Source: Eutreptiella sp. 'Long Island Sound 2002'
Taxonomy: Eukaryota; Euglenozoa; Euglenophyceae; Eutreptiales; Eutreptiaceae
Reading direction: 5' to 3'
NCBI GenBank assembly: GCA_964036045.1
Contig: OZ038378.1
Span: 174,552,341 to 174,616,340, forward strand
DNA length: 64,000 nucleotides
In this document: piece by piece, positions 40,761 to 53,200 of the stretch
Layout of the letters: the number at the start of each line of letters is the position of its first letter
Position numbering within the stretch: the first letter of the stretch is position 1
Program-made: the position numbers and the translations under genes
The notes under the pieces: generated by a model
The model's database searches: none
The model's input: the letters and a program-made list of their open reading frames with translations, nothing else
Told to the model about the DNA's origin: nothing

Positions 40761-43058
40761 TGCACCAGGAGGTAGTGGGAAGGGCGCGCCTGCCACCACG
40801 CATGCCTACCAGGATAACAGTGATGGCAGACTCCGATGGCTCCCCCCAGCGGGACGACCGCCACCACCGCCGGTCCCGCTCCCGCTCCCCCGCCTCCCTG
40901 GAGTGGACGGGGGAGACCCTCGAGGAGCGCGAGGAGCGGAGGCTGGCGGAGGCGGCGGTGCTGATCGGGCCACCGCCGCCGGCCCGGGAGCCTGAACCAG
41001 CCGAGGTGACCGCCCCCGCCGCCCAAGCAGCAAGCCCTGCCGCCCCGCCCCGGGAGGGGGCCCCAGACGCGCAGGAAGCGGAGACCGCAGCCGCAGCGAG
41101 CCACGCCGCGGCCCCGACCGCGGCCCCCGGCACGCCGCCGACACAGGGGGTGGCCCCGGCGCAGGAACCAGGCGCATCGCCGAGGGCTGTCGCAGCCGCA
41201 TAGGAGAGCGAGGGGGGCGCGCGAGGGGTTGCGACCGCGGCCCCGGCGGGCCGCGCCACCGCCTCGGCCGGCCACGCCGCGACCCCCAGCACGCCGCGAA
41301 AGCGGGGGACGGACGCCGCACAGGCCACGGGCGCCTCGCCGGCGGCCGCCACAGCAGCAGAGGAGAGCGAGGAGGGCAGGCGAGGGGTTGCGACCGCGGC
41401 CCCGGCGGGCCGCGCCACCGCCTCGGCCAGCCACGCCGCGACCCCCAGCATGCCGCGAAAGCAGGGGACGGGCCCCGCACGGGCCACGGGTGCCTCGCCG
41501 GCGGCCGCCACAGCAGCGGAGGAGAGCGAGGAGAGCGCGCGAGGGGTTGCGACCGCGGCCCCGGCGGGCCGCGCCACCGCCTCAGCCGGCCACTCCGCGA
41601 CCCCCAGCACGCCGCGAAAGCGGGGGAAGGGCCCCGCACGGGCCACGGGCGCCTTGCCTGCGGCCGCCGCTGCAGCAGCAGTGGGCAGGGAGAGCGCGAA
41701 GTACCGCGCCCACGCCAACCCCACCCACACCCACACAAGCCCCCCCAAGCAGTTCCCCCCCAAGCCCTTCCCCCCGGGACGGGCGCGGCACGTCCGCCCC
41801 CCGGCGCCCGAGCGCTCGCCGCCGGGCGTCACGCTGCCGCAGCTGCAAAGACAGCGGGACGCCCGGCGTGTGATCCAGGAAGGAGGGGAGGGCGCGCAGG
41901 CAGAGCTGTGTGCCAGCCACGGGAGCGCGGAGCGGGAGGCAGGAGGCGAGAGGCAAAGTGCCCAGGAGCGCGCGCAAGGAGCAGGCCAGGGCACGCGCGG
42001 CAAGGAGCAAGGGCGCAGCAGCGGGGGGGGGCAGAGCGCAGGCAGCGGACGGCGTGACTCAGGGCAGGGGGCCGGGAAGGGACCAGGGCACGGGAAGGGC
42101 GCGCAGGGGCGCAAGCAGGGAGCCCAGGTGCAGGGGGCGGGGCGAGGGGCGGTGGGCGAGCGGGCGGGCCAGGGCGTTGGGGACGGGGGGCGGGACCCGC
42201 GGCACGGGCAGGGGGCTGGAAAGGGGCCCAAGGGCAAGGGCAAGGGCGCCGCGGGCCCCAAGGGACAGGCAAGACGGGGCATGGGAGCCCGGGAGGGAGG
42301 GCGGGACGAAGGGAGGGGGGCGGGGAGCGGGGCGCCCCCGCAGCCGGACGTGCAGCCGGTGAGGTGCGACCCCCCGGCATCCAACAGATGCCGGCGCACC
42401 ACACCCACCACGACCACCACCACCACCACCACTACCTCTACAACATCGACCCTGACGGCGGCGAGCTCGTCCCCCCCAAAACCCCCACGACCCCGGCGCC
42501 AGCCAGGCCCCCCCCGCGCCGAGAGCGGAGCCGGCGCAGATGGCCTCGGCAGAGGGGGGGCGGGGCGCGGCATCGGCGCCGCAGGCACAGGGGCAGCGAG
42601 GGGAGCCGGCGCGAGGGGCAGAGGGGGCCCGGCCATGGGACAGGGACTGGAGCACGGTCCCGGACCCTCTGGGGGAGGAGGCCCTCCCCCTGGTGGGGGA
42701 GGTGTACGGGTGGTTGTGCTGGGCCAACCAGGGGACCACCAGGGGGTTGAGGAACCAACCCTTCGATGCCGTGCTCCTCCGGAGGGACGGAGGAAACCGA
42801 GAGGTACCCCCGGGGGGGTGGGCAGCCCGAGAGGACCATGAGAGGGTCCTCAGGTCAGTGATCCGGGCGGCTTGGCCCTAAAGGGAGCCGACGTGGCCGG
42901 CCTTCCTGGAAGGGGGAGCGGTGCTCCGCATCACGGATGAGGACGCCAACAACTGGCTCCCCCGGGCCTTGCGCAGCGCCCTCGCCCACTGGCGCTACCG
43001 CCGGCGCAACCCGCCGCTGCCACAGCCCCAGCCCCCACGGAAGCGGCGGCGCAGGTGA
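40760..43058 (+). pseudogene. Unknown RS/Ala-Pro repeat protein, interrupted
   Basis: It starts at ATG 40760 inside TGATG. Residues ~30-60 are RS-rich (HHRRSRSRSPASLEW) with an acidic helix (EEREERRLAEAAVL). 53-residue repeats (159 bp) follow to ~41690. TAG at 41201-41203 interrupts where the later repeats have GAG. A Gly/Lys/Gln-rich stretch then leads to a His-rich tract (~42400-42430) in one frame and an ordered C-terminal domain in another frame from ~42540 (GWLCWANQGTTRGLRNQPF). That domain has TAA at 42879-42881 and ends in KRRRR before TGA 43056-43058. At least two frame changes lie near long C/G runs. RS and basic ends suggest a nuclear or RNA-binding protein; no family is recognised. 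Confidence 0.4.
41223..41690. repeat. 159 bp in-frame tandem repeat, three units
   Basis: GAGGGGTTGCGACCGCGGCC recurs at 41223, 41382 and 41541, exactly 159 bp apart, encoding 53-residue units (GVATAAPAGRATAS..., ending AAATAAEESEE). A more diverged unit precedes the first. Confidence 0.95.
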
Positions 43059-45710
43059 CGGCCCAGACGGCGGACGCGAGAAAGTGGGGGGGGGACTGGC
43101 CCCCCCGACCCACGCCCCCCCCACGGTACGGCATGACGCAGGAGAGCGCGCCAACCCCCGAGGGAGGGAGGGCAGAGACAACGAGCGCGGGGGGGAACCT
43201 GCTGCCCCGCAGCCCGCTAACCGCTGACCGCTAACCCTCACGGCCGCCCCTGGCCGGCCAGCGCCGCGCGACGACGGCCGGGGGGATGAGGGGCCCCAGC
43301 GAGGGCCTGCACGAGGGTCCTGCTCTAGGTAGAGGGGGGCGGGGGAAGGGTGCGACCCCCCAGCCGATGGATGGCCCCCGGGGCCGGGACCGCCATGCCG
43401 CCCCCCCCTCCCGGCCGTCAGGAGGCGTCGCCAGGGGACCAGAGGGCCCCCCCACTCCCCCCAGCCCTCCAACTCAGGGCCAAGAGCGGACAGAGGCGGA
43501 CCGAAGAAACGGCGGCCCCACACCCCCCGCGAAGAGGCCGCTGCACCCGGGGTGCGGGGGTACCACGGCCGAGGCAGGCGCCCACACGCCCTGCCTGCTG
43601 CCGGCCGACAGCGGACCGGCGACGCCCAGGACTGCGCAAACGGAGCGGCCTTATCAGAGGCCGGCCCAGGGAAGACGGGGGCGCGAACCAGGGCGGGGGG
43701 GTTCCCCCCCCCTCCCCCCCCCCCCCCCCCGCCGCACTGACCCGTCGGCGGCCGACCGGACCGCGCCCGACGCCCGCGGCCGCCCGGCAACCCCCACGGC
43801 ACGAGTATACCCCGCCCCCCCCCCCCACGCACCCCGCCCAGCTAGGGAGCCACAGGAGCGGCCCTCCGCCCCCCCGGAGCCGAGGGGACGCCTCCCCACC
43901 CCAGAAGGGACCGCGACGTGGGGGGGGGGGTGCGGCTGGACCTGCTCCCGCGGGGGTCGCGGCCGCGGGGCGAGCCCACGCCAGCGTGCCGGAGCGACGC
44001 GCGCAACGGAACAGTATGGAGGCCGCGCCCCACATGACCCTCCCGTGACCACAGCCCACTGAGGAAGGGCAGAGGGGGGGTTCAGGTCTGCAGGGGCCCC
44101 CGGCGGAGCGGTCCACGGGCCGCCCCTCACCCCCCCCCACCCCGGGGCGGCACTGCGACCCCGACCGCAAGCGCACGTCGGAAGGGAGTGCGCCGACGAC
44201 ACGAGGGGGGCCAGGATTGAGTACCGCAGGCCGCCACCAAGAAGGGGAGCAGGGAGGCCGCGGCGCGACCCCCCCCCCCCCAGCCCCCCACCGGCCCGCA
44301 AGCCGCAGGGGCCCCGGCCCCCACCCCCCGAGGCAGGGGGGATGGTCCCCCCCCCCGCCCGAGAGAGGAGCCGGAGCGCGACGCGCCCCCCCGCCCCAGC
44401 CGCCGGCTCCCACGGGGGCCGCGGAGAACAAGCGAGCCTGCGCCAATGCGCCAGGGCGCCGCACAGATCGCGCCCAAAGAAGGCGGGTGAGCACGAACCG
44501 GAGTGGTATGGGGGGCCACGCCCCCCATGGACAGCACGACGCCAGTGACACCCGCTTTGTTGCCTGCCCAGGGAAGGCAGAGGGACGGAACGAGGCAGAG
44601 CGACCTCCCGCCCTACAGACCCCCCCCAGGCCGCCCCCCGGCACACGAACGCCACGGACCCACCCCGCGGCGCGCAGCCCCCACAGGGCGTGCAGGCCGA
44701 GGGGACAGAGAAGGGCCCCCACACCCGCACGCCCGCGCCCACAACACGTGGATCGCGGACCCCAACAGCCAGCCCAGTGGGCGGGCAGTCGGGGGAGGGG
44801 GAGCGCCTGACCCCAGACGCCCCTCGCAACAGTAGAAGGCACCCCCCCCGGGGACGCCCTACCGCCACCTGCACAACCCCAAGCCAAGTAGGGAGGAACC
44901 GGGACCGGACTGCCCCCCCCCAAGCACGCCAGACGGAGCACGGGACCGAGGCAGGACACGCGGAGGGGCACAGACAACGTGGAACGGCCCTACCAGCGCC
45001 CAGTGCCGGGACCACGCGAGGTGCGCACGCCACACCACCCAGAGGGGGGGGGAGCGGACGCCGCGGGAGCGCGCGCGCACACACATGAAAGGGGCACGCG
45101 GGGACTACCAGAAGGGCAACCGGACCGAGTGCGCGGAACGCACAGACCGCGTGGAATGGCGTACCAGCGAGCGAGGGTAAGGGACACCCAGACGGGACGG
45201 CCCGCCACACGCAGCGCGGAACACGCGGGGCGGGAAGGGGGAAACGAGAGAGACACAACACCAGGTACCGGCCCGAACCCCCCGAACCGGCCGCGAGCGC
45301 CGCGCACACACAGACGGGGCACTGCACCCGCCAAGGCAGTAGTGGCGCACAGCGCCACGCCCCAACCCCTAGGCTAGGCAGCCTCCGCGCCAGCCCAATG
45401 GGGTCCCACTGGCGACAAGCCAGTAGCACGGGCCCGGCGGCGCCAGCTCCCCGGGCGACCACGCATTAGGGGGGCGACGCAGTGGGTAAGCGCCCGCAGC
45501 CACGGTTGCGAATTGATGCACTGACCGGGGAGTGGCGAAACGGGGAAGCCGGGGAAGGACGGGGCTCCGAGCTCTGTGAACCCGGGGGACTCCGCCACCA
45601 GGCAGGAGGTGCGTCTTGGAGGGCCCCCCACTAGGACCCGGTGGGGAGGATATCACCTGGCCCGACATGGTGGCCCCCCGGGACCGAAAGGCGTCTAGTA
45701 CCCGCAAAAT
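43059..45710. other. Extreme-GC, homopolymer-rich region without supported gene
   Basis: The DNA is very GC-rich with many runs of 7-14 C or G. Long frames occur on both strands (up to ~600 codons at 45462-43654 minus), but they are Pro/Arg/Gly-rich, overlap each other and shift at C-runs, as expected when stop codons are rare. None shows a domain. Confidence 0.6.
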
Positions 45711-45731
45711 CAAACCTCAAACCTCAAACCT
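45711..45731. repeat. (CAAACCT)3 at the 3' break of LINE B
   Basis: Three perfect CAAACCT units run directly into the point where LINE B sequence begins. Confidence 0.95.
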
Positions 45732-48700
45732 CGCACGCACAGGCCGTCCCGGAGCCACTGCAGGGGCATCTGGTTGACCACCTTCGCTGCGCCCGTGGGG
45801 ACCCCCGTGGTCCGCTCGCGATCTGCGTGCCGCAGGAGGTGGAGGATGACTTCGGCGTCCACCGTGTGGACCCATGGCCGGTGGGCACCGTATTGTAGGG
45901 AGAGGGAGGCGGCCACCCCCTCCCCGTCGGGCACCGTGCCCGAGATGGCCACCGCCCACGTGCGCATGAGGTCGGCGGCGAGAGCGACGCTGGTGGCGTG
46001 TTTGCAGGTTCCGCCCCCGGACGCGTCGGAAGAGGTGTGGCCCCAGGCCTCCGGGGTCCAGCAGTACGCGGTGGGGCTGAGCCACCCCGCGTTGAGGTCG
46101 GCGGAGTGCCACCGGACGTTGGGATGGCTGGGGGTCCGTTGGTCCACGCTCAGCGCCCTGGTGTCGCCGGGGCTGATCGCCGGTTGCTCGTGCAGCCGGT
46201 TCTCCGCTCCGGCGATCGTGCTTGCCCAGGACCGAAGTGCCGTCACATGTTCCTTGAGCCACGCCGGGCCTCCGCGCTGGTGCACCACCAGGTGTCTCGT
46301 GTCCTCCATCTGGTCCTCCAGTGCGTGCACTGCCATGTGTGGGTCGTGCGGCACCCCCGTAGCTACCAGAAGGGCGGTGCCACGGGGGAGCCCATGGGGT
46401 TTGGGCTGGCCTGCCCCCACCTGCAGTATTACCCACTCGGCCCGGAGCTGCGCTGCCCCGCCGCTTGTGTGCATTTGTCGTCCGTGGTCACCAACCATAA
46501 CGGCGTCGGCGCGTGGGGCCGGGGGCGCAGGGGCTCGGGCCATGCCACATCCGCGTTAGGCTCTTGGTGCTCGCTTTCCGCGAGTAGGTCGCGGAGGATG
46601 TACATGAGGGCTGCCGGCGGGTGGTACGCCGCCCCCCGCGTGGGGGGGGATAGGCCGCCCCGGCGGCGATAGCCCCCGACGTGGAGGTGCAGGCCGTCCG
46701 GGGTCACCCGTGGGCCGTTGTGGGCGTCCTGCTTAGCCCTTGTGGGGTGGACGAGTCTCAGGCGGGGGTCCCGCGTGCCGGTGGTGTGGAAGAGGTGGAC
46801 CAAGGCGTCGCGCCACCCGGGGTGGTTGGAGGGCTCCTGCTCACGGCGGCAATAGTGGAGGTGTTCATCGGCGTATTGGTTGAGACATTCCCGCACCGCC
46901 GTCGGCCACGGGTCGTCGTTGTCGGGGAAGGGGTGGCGTGGCCCGTGGTGCCCATGCCACGGCGTTGTGTGCGGCACCGTCAGGCGGCACGTGTCGCGGT
47001 GTCGCAGCTTGGCGGTGCGCAGCGTGACGATGTTGCCCGGCGGGGACTGTAGTTGGACATGAGCTGCCCTGGGGCACGCGATGGGGTTGTACAGCCCCAC
47101 TCCCAGGGCGGCCAGGGCCCGGGGTATGCGGTGGACCCAGTCACCCCCCGCTAGAGTTGCGAACTCCGTGACGGGGTAGTGCACCTCGGGACATATTCCG
47201 TGCGCGCCGGCTTTTTCCCAGAACATCTTGGTGAACTCGGCGCGCACGGAGGTTGGACGGTGGTGGACGAGTGTACCCACGAGGGCCACCGCTGCCTGCT
47301 GGCACTGCGTTGGCACCCGTGTGAGCCCCAGGGTCCGGTCATCCTGCAGGCTGTCCCGCGAGGCGTTGAAGGCGTACTGCGCCCTGTCCTTCGCGACCTG
47401 GACCGTGATGTGGTCCAGGTGGCGTGCAGTGTCGGAGTCGTCGGCGATGAAAGGGGCGACGTACTGTGTCACCCCCCCGAGGATCGCCAGGATGACGTCC
47501 TGCACCACTTTCGGTGGCGCGAAGGTGTTGAGGCACCAGTGGTGCACCGCCGCCAGGCGTAGCCGGTGCTTGCGCTGCAGGGAGAACTCCCCGTCCGGCT
47601 GCAGCTGGAGTCCCAGGTAGGGGACGGAGTCGGCCGCTGGTACCCAGTGCCACGGGTTTTCCTGGTGGGGACAGAGACGCAGTTACAGGCCCGGGACACC
47701 CTCCGTGGTGGCCATGGCGCACTTGCGGGGGTTGAGCTCCATGCCCATCATCCCCAGGTACGCGGCCGACGCCTCCACGCCCTCGACAAAGTGCTGCAGC
47801 GTGTGGGCCACCACCAGCAGGTCGTCGATGTAGGCCTGGATGAGGCCGTGCTCGGCCCCTCCCGGCGGGCGCAGGCGGTGCCCCTGTGCCCTGAGCAGGG
47901 GCTCCAGGACGAGCGCGTACAGCAGGGGGCTTTCGGGGTTGCCCTGCCGGACGCCACGCAGCATGTAGAGGGGCTGCGTTAGCCCGTGTGCGGTGACGAT
48001 GCGCAGCCTGGCGCACGTGTGGAGGAAGAGCAGGAGGTCGATGACGTCCGGCGGCACGGACAGGTGGCGCAGGATGAGGTGGAGGGCGCCGTGCGGGGCG
48101 GTGTCGAAGGCCTTGCGGGCGTCGAAGGAGAAGACGTACCTGGGCCTTCCCCGCTGGAGCTGCCGCTGCGCCATGAACAGTGGGGGGCCTGTGTTGGAGC
48201 CAGGGAGGGCCCCTTGCTGCCAGTCGCTGACCACTCCGTGCCGTGTGAGCACTTCCGTGATGCGCTGGGTGAGGGGGCCCGTGAGCAGCTTCATGTCCAG
48301 CTGGCCAAGGGCGTTGGGCCGGTAGTTGTCCAGTCTGGCAGAGCCCGGTACCTTGGGGCTGAGGCAGATGTGCGCGTCCCTCCAGTGCATTGGCGGCGGG
48401 GCGCCGCGGAGGATGGCCCAGTAGGAGTGGACCAGGAGCCACTGGACGGGTGCCGGGAGGGCATTGATGAAACGGGCCTCCACGTGGTTGGGACCTGGGG
48501 CCTTGCCATCGGCCTTGTCCAAGGCGGACTTCAGGTCCTGCATGGAGTACTGCTGGACCTGTGTCCAGGCCCCTTCAGGGACCCGGGGGACATGGCGGCC
48601 GAGGACTGCCTGGAAGCCTGGGAGGTCTACCGGGCGCTTGTCATACAGTTCTCGCCAGAAGGCGCGAACTGCGAACATCACGTCGTGGGCCTCCGTGAGG

Positions 48701-50232
48701 AGCGTTTGGGTGTTGGGGACCCGCACGTTCCAGAGGCCTGACGGGCCCGGGGCCTCTACCTCTATGGCTCCCCGCACGGCTTTCCATCGCGGGGCGATGT
48801 CGGGGGCATGGCGGCGCCAGAAGTCCTTGATGGCGCGCTTGCGGTCTGCCGCCAGGAGTGCGCGGAGCTGGCGAATGTCCTCCTCGAGGGCGGCTGCTTG
48901 CCTCTCCAGCTCGTCCTGTAGCTGGCCCTGTGTGGTCGGGCAGAACCCGGGCGACACACCCCGCAGCTCCTCCGTGAGCCGGAGCGCCGCCTCGGACCAG
49001 ATGCCATGCCGTGCCGCGTTCGCCTGGTACGCTGCCGGCGCGCGCCCTGCCAGGGTGTCATAGCGGAGGACGGCCGCCTGGAGCCGCTTTCCGCTCTCCG
49101 GGAGGTCCCCCTCCGCCGGGTCCGTCCCCGCCGGGGACGGCTGCCGGCGTTCCACCACACGCGCCAGGGCGTCGTGCGTGGCGTGGAGGTGCTCGAACAC
49201 CTTGTCCATCGCGGCCGCGGGCATGGACCCGTAGTCGTGCTGCTCTGTGGGACCCAGCCAGGGCGCCAGGGAGTGTTCATCCGGCGCGGCGGTGACCGCC
49301 GCCCACAGGCAGTGTTGGACAGGCGTGGCCTCGGCGTCGTACGGGAGGAGGCTGCCCTCCGTGTGGCTGTAGGGGGTGGGCATCGCCGCGCGCCCCGCCG
49401 CGCTGAGGAGGCCCGGCATGGGCCAGGCCGACCGGGAGGTGGTCCGAGCCGACCACCTGGGGGTGTGCCATGCCGCGAGCCCAGACGCTTCCCGCAGGGA
49501 CCACGGCAGGAGGGGCTCGTTGACCAGGAAGGTGTCCGACCTGTGCCGGGACGAGTGGAGCGTGGGGGTCATGTCCTCCTCGCCGCCTGCCGTGGCCCTC
49601 CGGAAGCCGCAGGCCTCCCAGCCCGCGCGGAAGTGCTCCGTGGCCGGGTTGGTGGTGGCATCCATGTAGATGTTGGTGTCGCCGTCGATGACCACCGGGT
49701 GTCTCCCACCGAGGCTGCGTGCCATGGCATACATTTGTATGTCGGCCCAGAACGCCGCCCGTCCCGCCCACGAGGAGCAGCCTGCTTGCGGCCCGTGGAC
49801 GTTGATGAGGGTGAGGCCTCCCCCGTCTGTGCCGATCTCCAGGGCCGCGGCCTTCCCGGGGACGATTTCCGTGAAGCTGAGCACCTCGTGCTCCGCCACG
49901 TACTTGCTGCTGACCGCGGTGAGGAGGCCCCCCCCTCTCGAGGTGGAAGTGGCTCCCGTCTCCGCCAGCCGGCTGCTGAGGAAGGCGGTGTGCACCTTGT
50001 CCTGGAGCGCCGCGGCCACGTGCAACTCCTGCGCCCGGGTGGCGATCCCTGTTTCCTGGAGCATGATGGCAAAGCCCCCCTCCTGGGGTAGCATGCCGGT
50101 GATGAGGTGCTCCTTGTCGGTACAGGCCGCCGGCCCCCGGCGCCGCCGGAGCGTGTCCCGGAGGGACCTGTCTGGCGGTACGAGGCCGTTGCGCAGGTTC
50201 CACGAGAGGAGCCACAGGGCGTCGCCCGCCGT
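45732..50232 (-). pseudogene. LINE B ORF2: endonuclease-RT with intact catalytic residues but no start
   Basis: The codon matching copy A's ATG is ACG at 50232-50230, so the normal start is lost; the next in-frame Met is at 50094. The endonuclease residues missing in copy A are present (LQET at 58-61, IDGDTN with Asp at 183 and 185). RT motif A has both Asp (FDARKAFD, 704 and 710), and YIDD is at 801-804. A TAA at 47683-47685 (codon 850; CAG in copy A) interrupts the frame after RT. A frame change occurs near 46450, and the sequence ends at ~45732 before the C-terminal zinc motif. Copy B therefore preserves the ancestral active sites while being untranslatable as a full protein. Confidence 0.85.
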
Positions 50233-50244
50233 GTCCTCCTGGAG

Positions 50245-53200
50245 TCAGCTATCCCGCATCGGCATCGCCGCTGGGTTCGCCGGCGCAGCCAGGGCATCCG
50301 GGTGCGCCGCATCCGCTGAGCCCGTTCCCAGCAGGGCCCACAGGGGGGCCCGGGGGGCCGGGGGAGCCAGGGGGGCCAGGGGACCAGCCCCGCGGGGATG
50401 GACATGGACCCTGGTTGGGCCGCACCGCCGGTCCCCGGGGCCGCCCCGGGTGCCTCCTCATCTCCGTCTACGTGGTCGGCTGCCTGGGGTTGGGGGCGCC
50501 GGGCGTACGGGGCGTGCCATGAGGACCTCCGTGCTCGCCCCTGCAGTATGTTGGAGGCGGCCTCCTTGTCGTCCACCTGGGCTGCAGTGTGCACTGCGTG
50601 CCACGCCAGGTGTTCCAGCATTGCCCCGTTTGTGTAGTACTTGTCTGCACACAGGGGGCATTTCGTCGGCTCCGTGGCCCCCCGCGCCGGGGGGAGCGGC
50701 ACCGACTTCCAGATGGCGCCCTCCGCTGCTGGTTCGAAGGGCAGGTTGGCCAGTGGAACCGTGTGCGGCGCCAGTGTGCGGCCCGGGGCGGCCGCATCGA
50801 GGGCTCGTGTCGCGGGCGCGGGCCCGAGACCCCGGATGGCATCGCGCTGCACGTCTGCTTGTAACCACGTTTGCCAGTGTGTGGAGCCGATTTGGCGGTC
50901 GGGTTTGCCCCACCATCGCAGGTCGTGGAAGGCTTGTAGCCAGTGGTACACTGTGGTCGGGACCGCCAGCTGGAGCTCTAGGTCGGCGGGGTGCGTCGCT
51001 GCCGGCCACACCCCCGGCCTCGCCGCCCGTGCGTTGTCCTTCAGCCTGACCTGGAGCAGGAGGGCGTGGTGTTCGCCCTCCGGTAGCGCCTTGACGATCA
51101 TGCGGGTACAGTCTGCCACGCGGACCACGGCTTCGGGCCCTGGCAGGCGCTCGGGGTCGCAGACGACGATGTGCGCGTCCGCCGGGCTGAACATGCAGAC
51201 TACCCACTGCGGGTTCTGCCGTCCCCGTTGGGCCACCGCCAGGGTAGCCGCCGGGCGGGCGTGCGTGATTGGCCCCGCGTGGAGGTCCGGGACGTCCGTG
51301 GCCCTGATGGCGTCTCCCTGCCACGCGGCCCGTAGATGCTCCTCCTGGTCGGGGCCTCACACCAATGCGGGGGGGTTGACCCAGCCCGGTTCCTGCCTCT
51401 TGTTGGGGGCGCTGACGGTGTGTAGCAGGACTGCCAGCGGCCAGGGGTCCGCCGACATATAGTAGGCCTGGGTGGGCCCTTCCTGCCAGTCGACGTGGGG
51501 CAGGGGCGGGAATGCCCCTTGCTCGGCGGTGCTGTGCCAGACAGTCCAGCGGCCGCCGGCCAGGACGTGCGACCGGTACCCTCCGGCGTGGCCGTGCTGG
51601 ATGGCCTGGTAGCCTGCTGTCTGCAGCACCAGTGCCCCCCCCTGCTGAGGCCCGGGTGGGGGTGTGCCATCGCCCGCATCCCAGACGCGGGTGCGCCCGC
51701 GGAGTGTGGCGTGCCACGGGTCTGGTGCATCGCGCTGCGGCCCTTGTATGTTTCCCGCTATCTGCGCCGGGCCGTGGTGGTGGACGAAGCTCTCCCCGCC
51801 GTCCGCTAGCAACGCCGCCGCGACGACGTATAGCTGCTCCGCCGTGAGGGGTGCCGTAGGCGCGTGCGTTGCGGCCGGCCGGTGGGGCTGCGTGTCACGG
51901 CAGGAAACGTGGGGCAGCAGTTGCGCCGGCCACGCCGCTACGGGACCCATGGTGACGGCCGCGACCGCGGACGCCAGCGCCGTGCGGTCCGTTGGTCTGT
52001 ACTGCCGGAGCCCCGTGGTATCTCGGGCGAGGTGCCTGCAGGCTGCCATCCAGGCCACTGCTCCGCAGTTCATGACGTCCGGTTTGGCACCATCCGCACC
52101 GTCGCGTCCCCTTTGTTGTACCGTGGTGGCGGTGTCGAGCGGGGGGCCCTGCTGCACCGCCTCCGGGCCCTGCCCCGGCAAGAGGGCGGGCGGGACTGGC
52201 TGCGGGAAGCCCTGCAGGCCTCCGCGCTCCGGGTGCGTGTGGTACGGGTTTTGCCGGCGGTTTTCCGGGGCCGCCCGTGGTAGGAAGAGGAGTTGGTGTA
52301 GGTACCAGTGGCCTTCCGCGGCGGACGGGCTGCGGAGCGTTAGCCACTGTTCAACCACGCCTCCCGGGTGCGCGGCCACGACGCGGCGCTGCAACCCCAG
52401 GCGGCCTAGGCGGTTGGACGTGCCCGCGGGTGGGATGTGGGTCTGCGGGTAAAGCACCCGCAGCGGCTCCAAAGCCAGGTCCAGCACCTCGTCGTTGAGC
52501 TGCTCCGTGAGAGCCGACGCCCTGTGCAGCGCGTGGCGGACCCCGGGTGTGGGGGCCGTGAGCTGTTCGAGCACCGGCCCCGGCGGGTACCGTGCACCCG
52601 GGTTCGTTAGCCACTCCCTGGTGTGGCTCAGTATGGCCTTCCACACGTTCCTCGTAAAGGCGTGTTGGAGGGCCAAAGAGGGGACCATCCGTAGGAGGCG
52701 GTGGCACGCCGGCGGCGATCGCATTGGGCTGTGGGGCGGCCGCTGTGATCCACCTGCACGCCGTGCCGGGCACGATCGCCCCCCATTCCACGATCCCCAT
52801 GCCCTCGGCCTGGAGGAGCGCCCGGCCCTGGACCAGGGGGGAATAGGGGCTCGAGCGCCCGCCTCCTTCCTTCCACCGTACCCAGGCGGCCCCCGCCTGC
52901 AGGCTGCGGAGCAGGGCCACGCCGGGGAGGAGTCGCTGCGGAAAAGCACCTTTGACGGCTTGAGTGGCGTGGGCCAGGGTGCCCATGGGCAAATACCACA
53001 ACGGGAGGACCCAGGGGCCCGGCAGCGGTTGCGCCTCCCCTTCGTCCCATCGCCACTCGGAGTCTGGCGGGGCGGCCTGGACTGTGCCCGTCTGCAGGAA
53101 GTGGCGTGCCCTCTTGTCGGGGTGCCGTTGGAGGGTTGCCGCGAGGCTGAGCCCCTCTGCCGCGGGTGCCACTGGGAGGCCGCCCCGGGGCCTGCGCCAG

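Noticed and set aside
41040-41690. CRISPR-like direct repeats
   Set aside because: The repeats are contiguous 159 bp coding units without unique spacers, and the genome is eukaryotic.
40504-42636. 710-codon minus-strand ORF opposite the RS/Ala-Pro repeat gene
   Set aside because: It is the antisense of tandem repeats and low-complexity sequence with no domain. The plus strand has the RS motif, TGATG coupling and ordered ends.
43654-45462. 602-codon minus-strand ORF
   Set aside because: Pro/Arg/Gly/Cys-rich composition, overlapping equally long frames on both strands, and passage through long C-runs mark it as a product of stop-poor GC-rich DNA.
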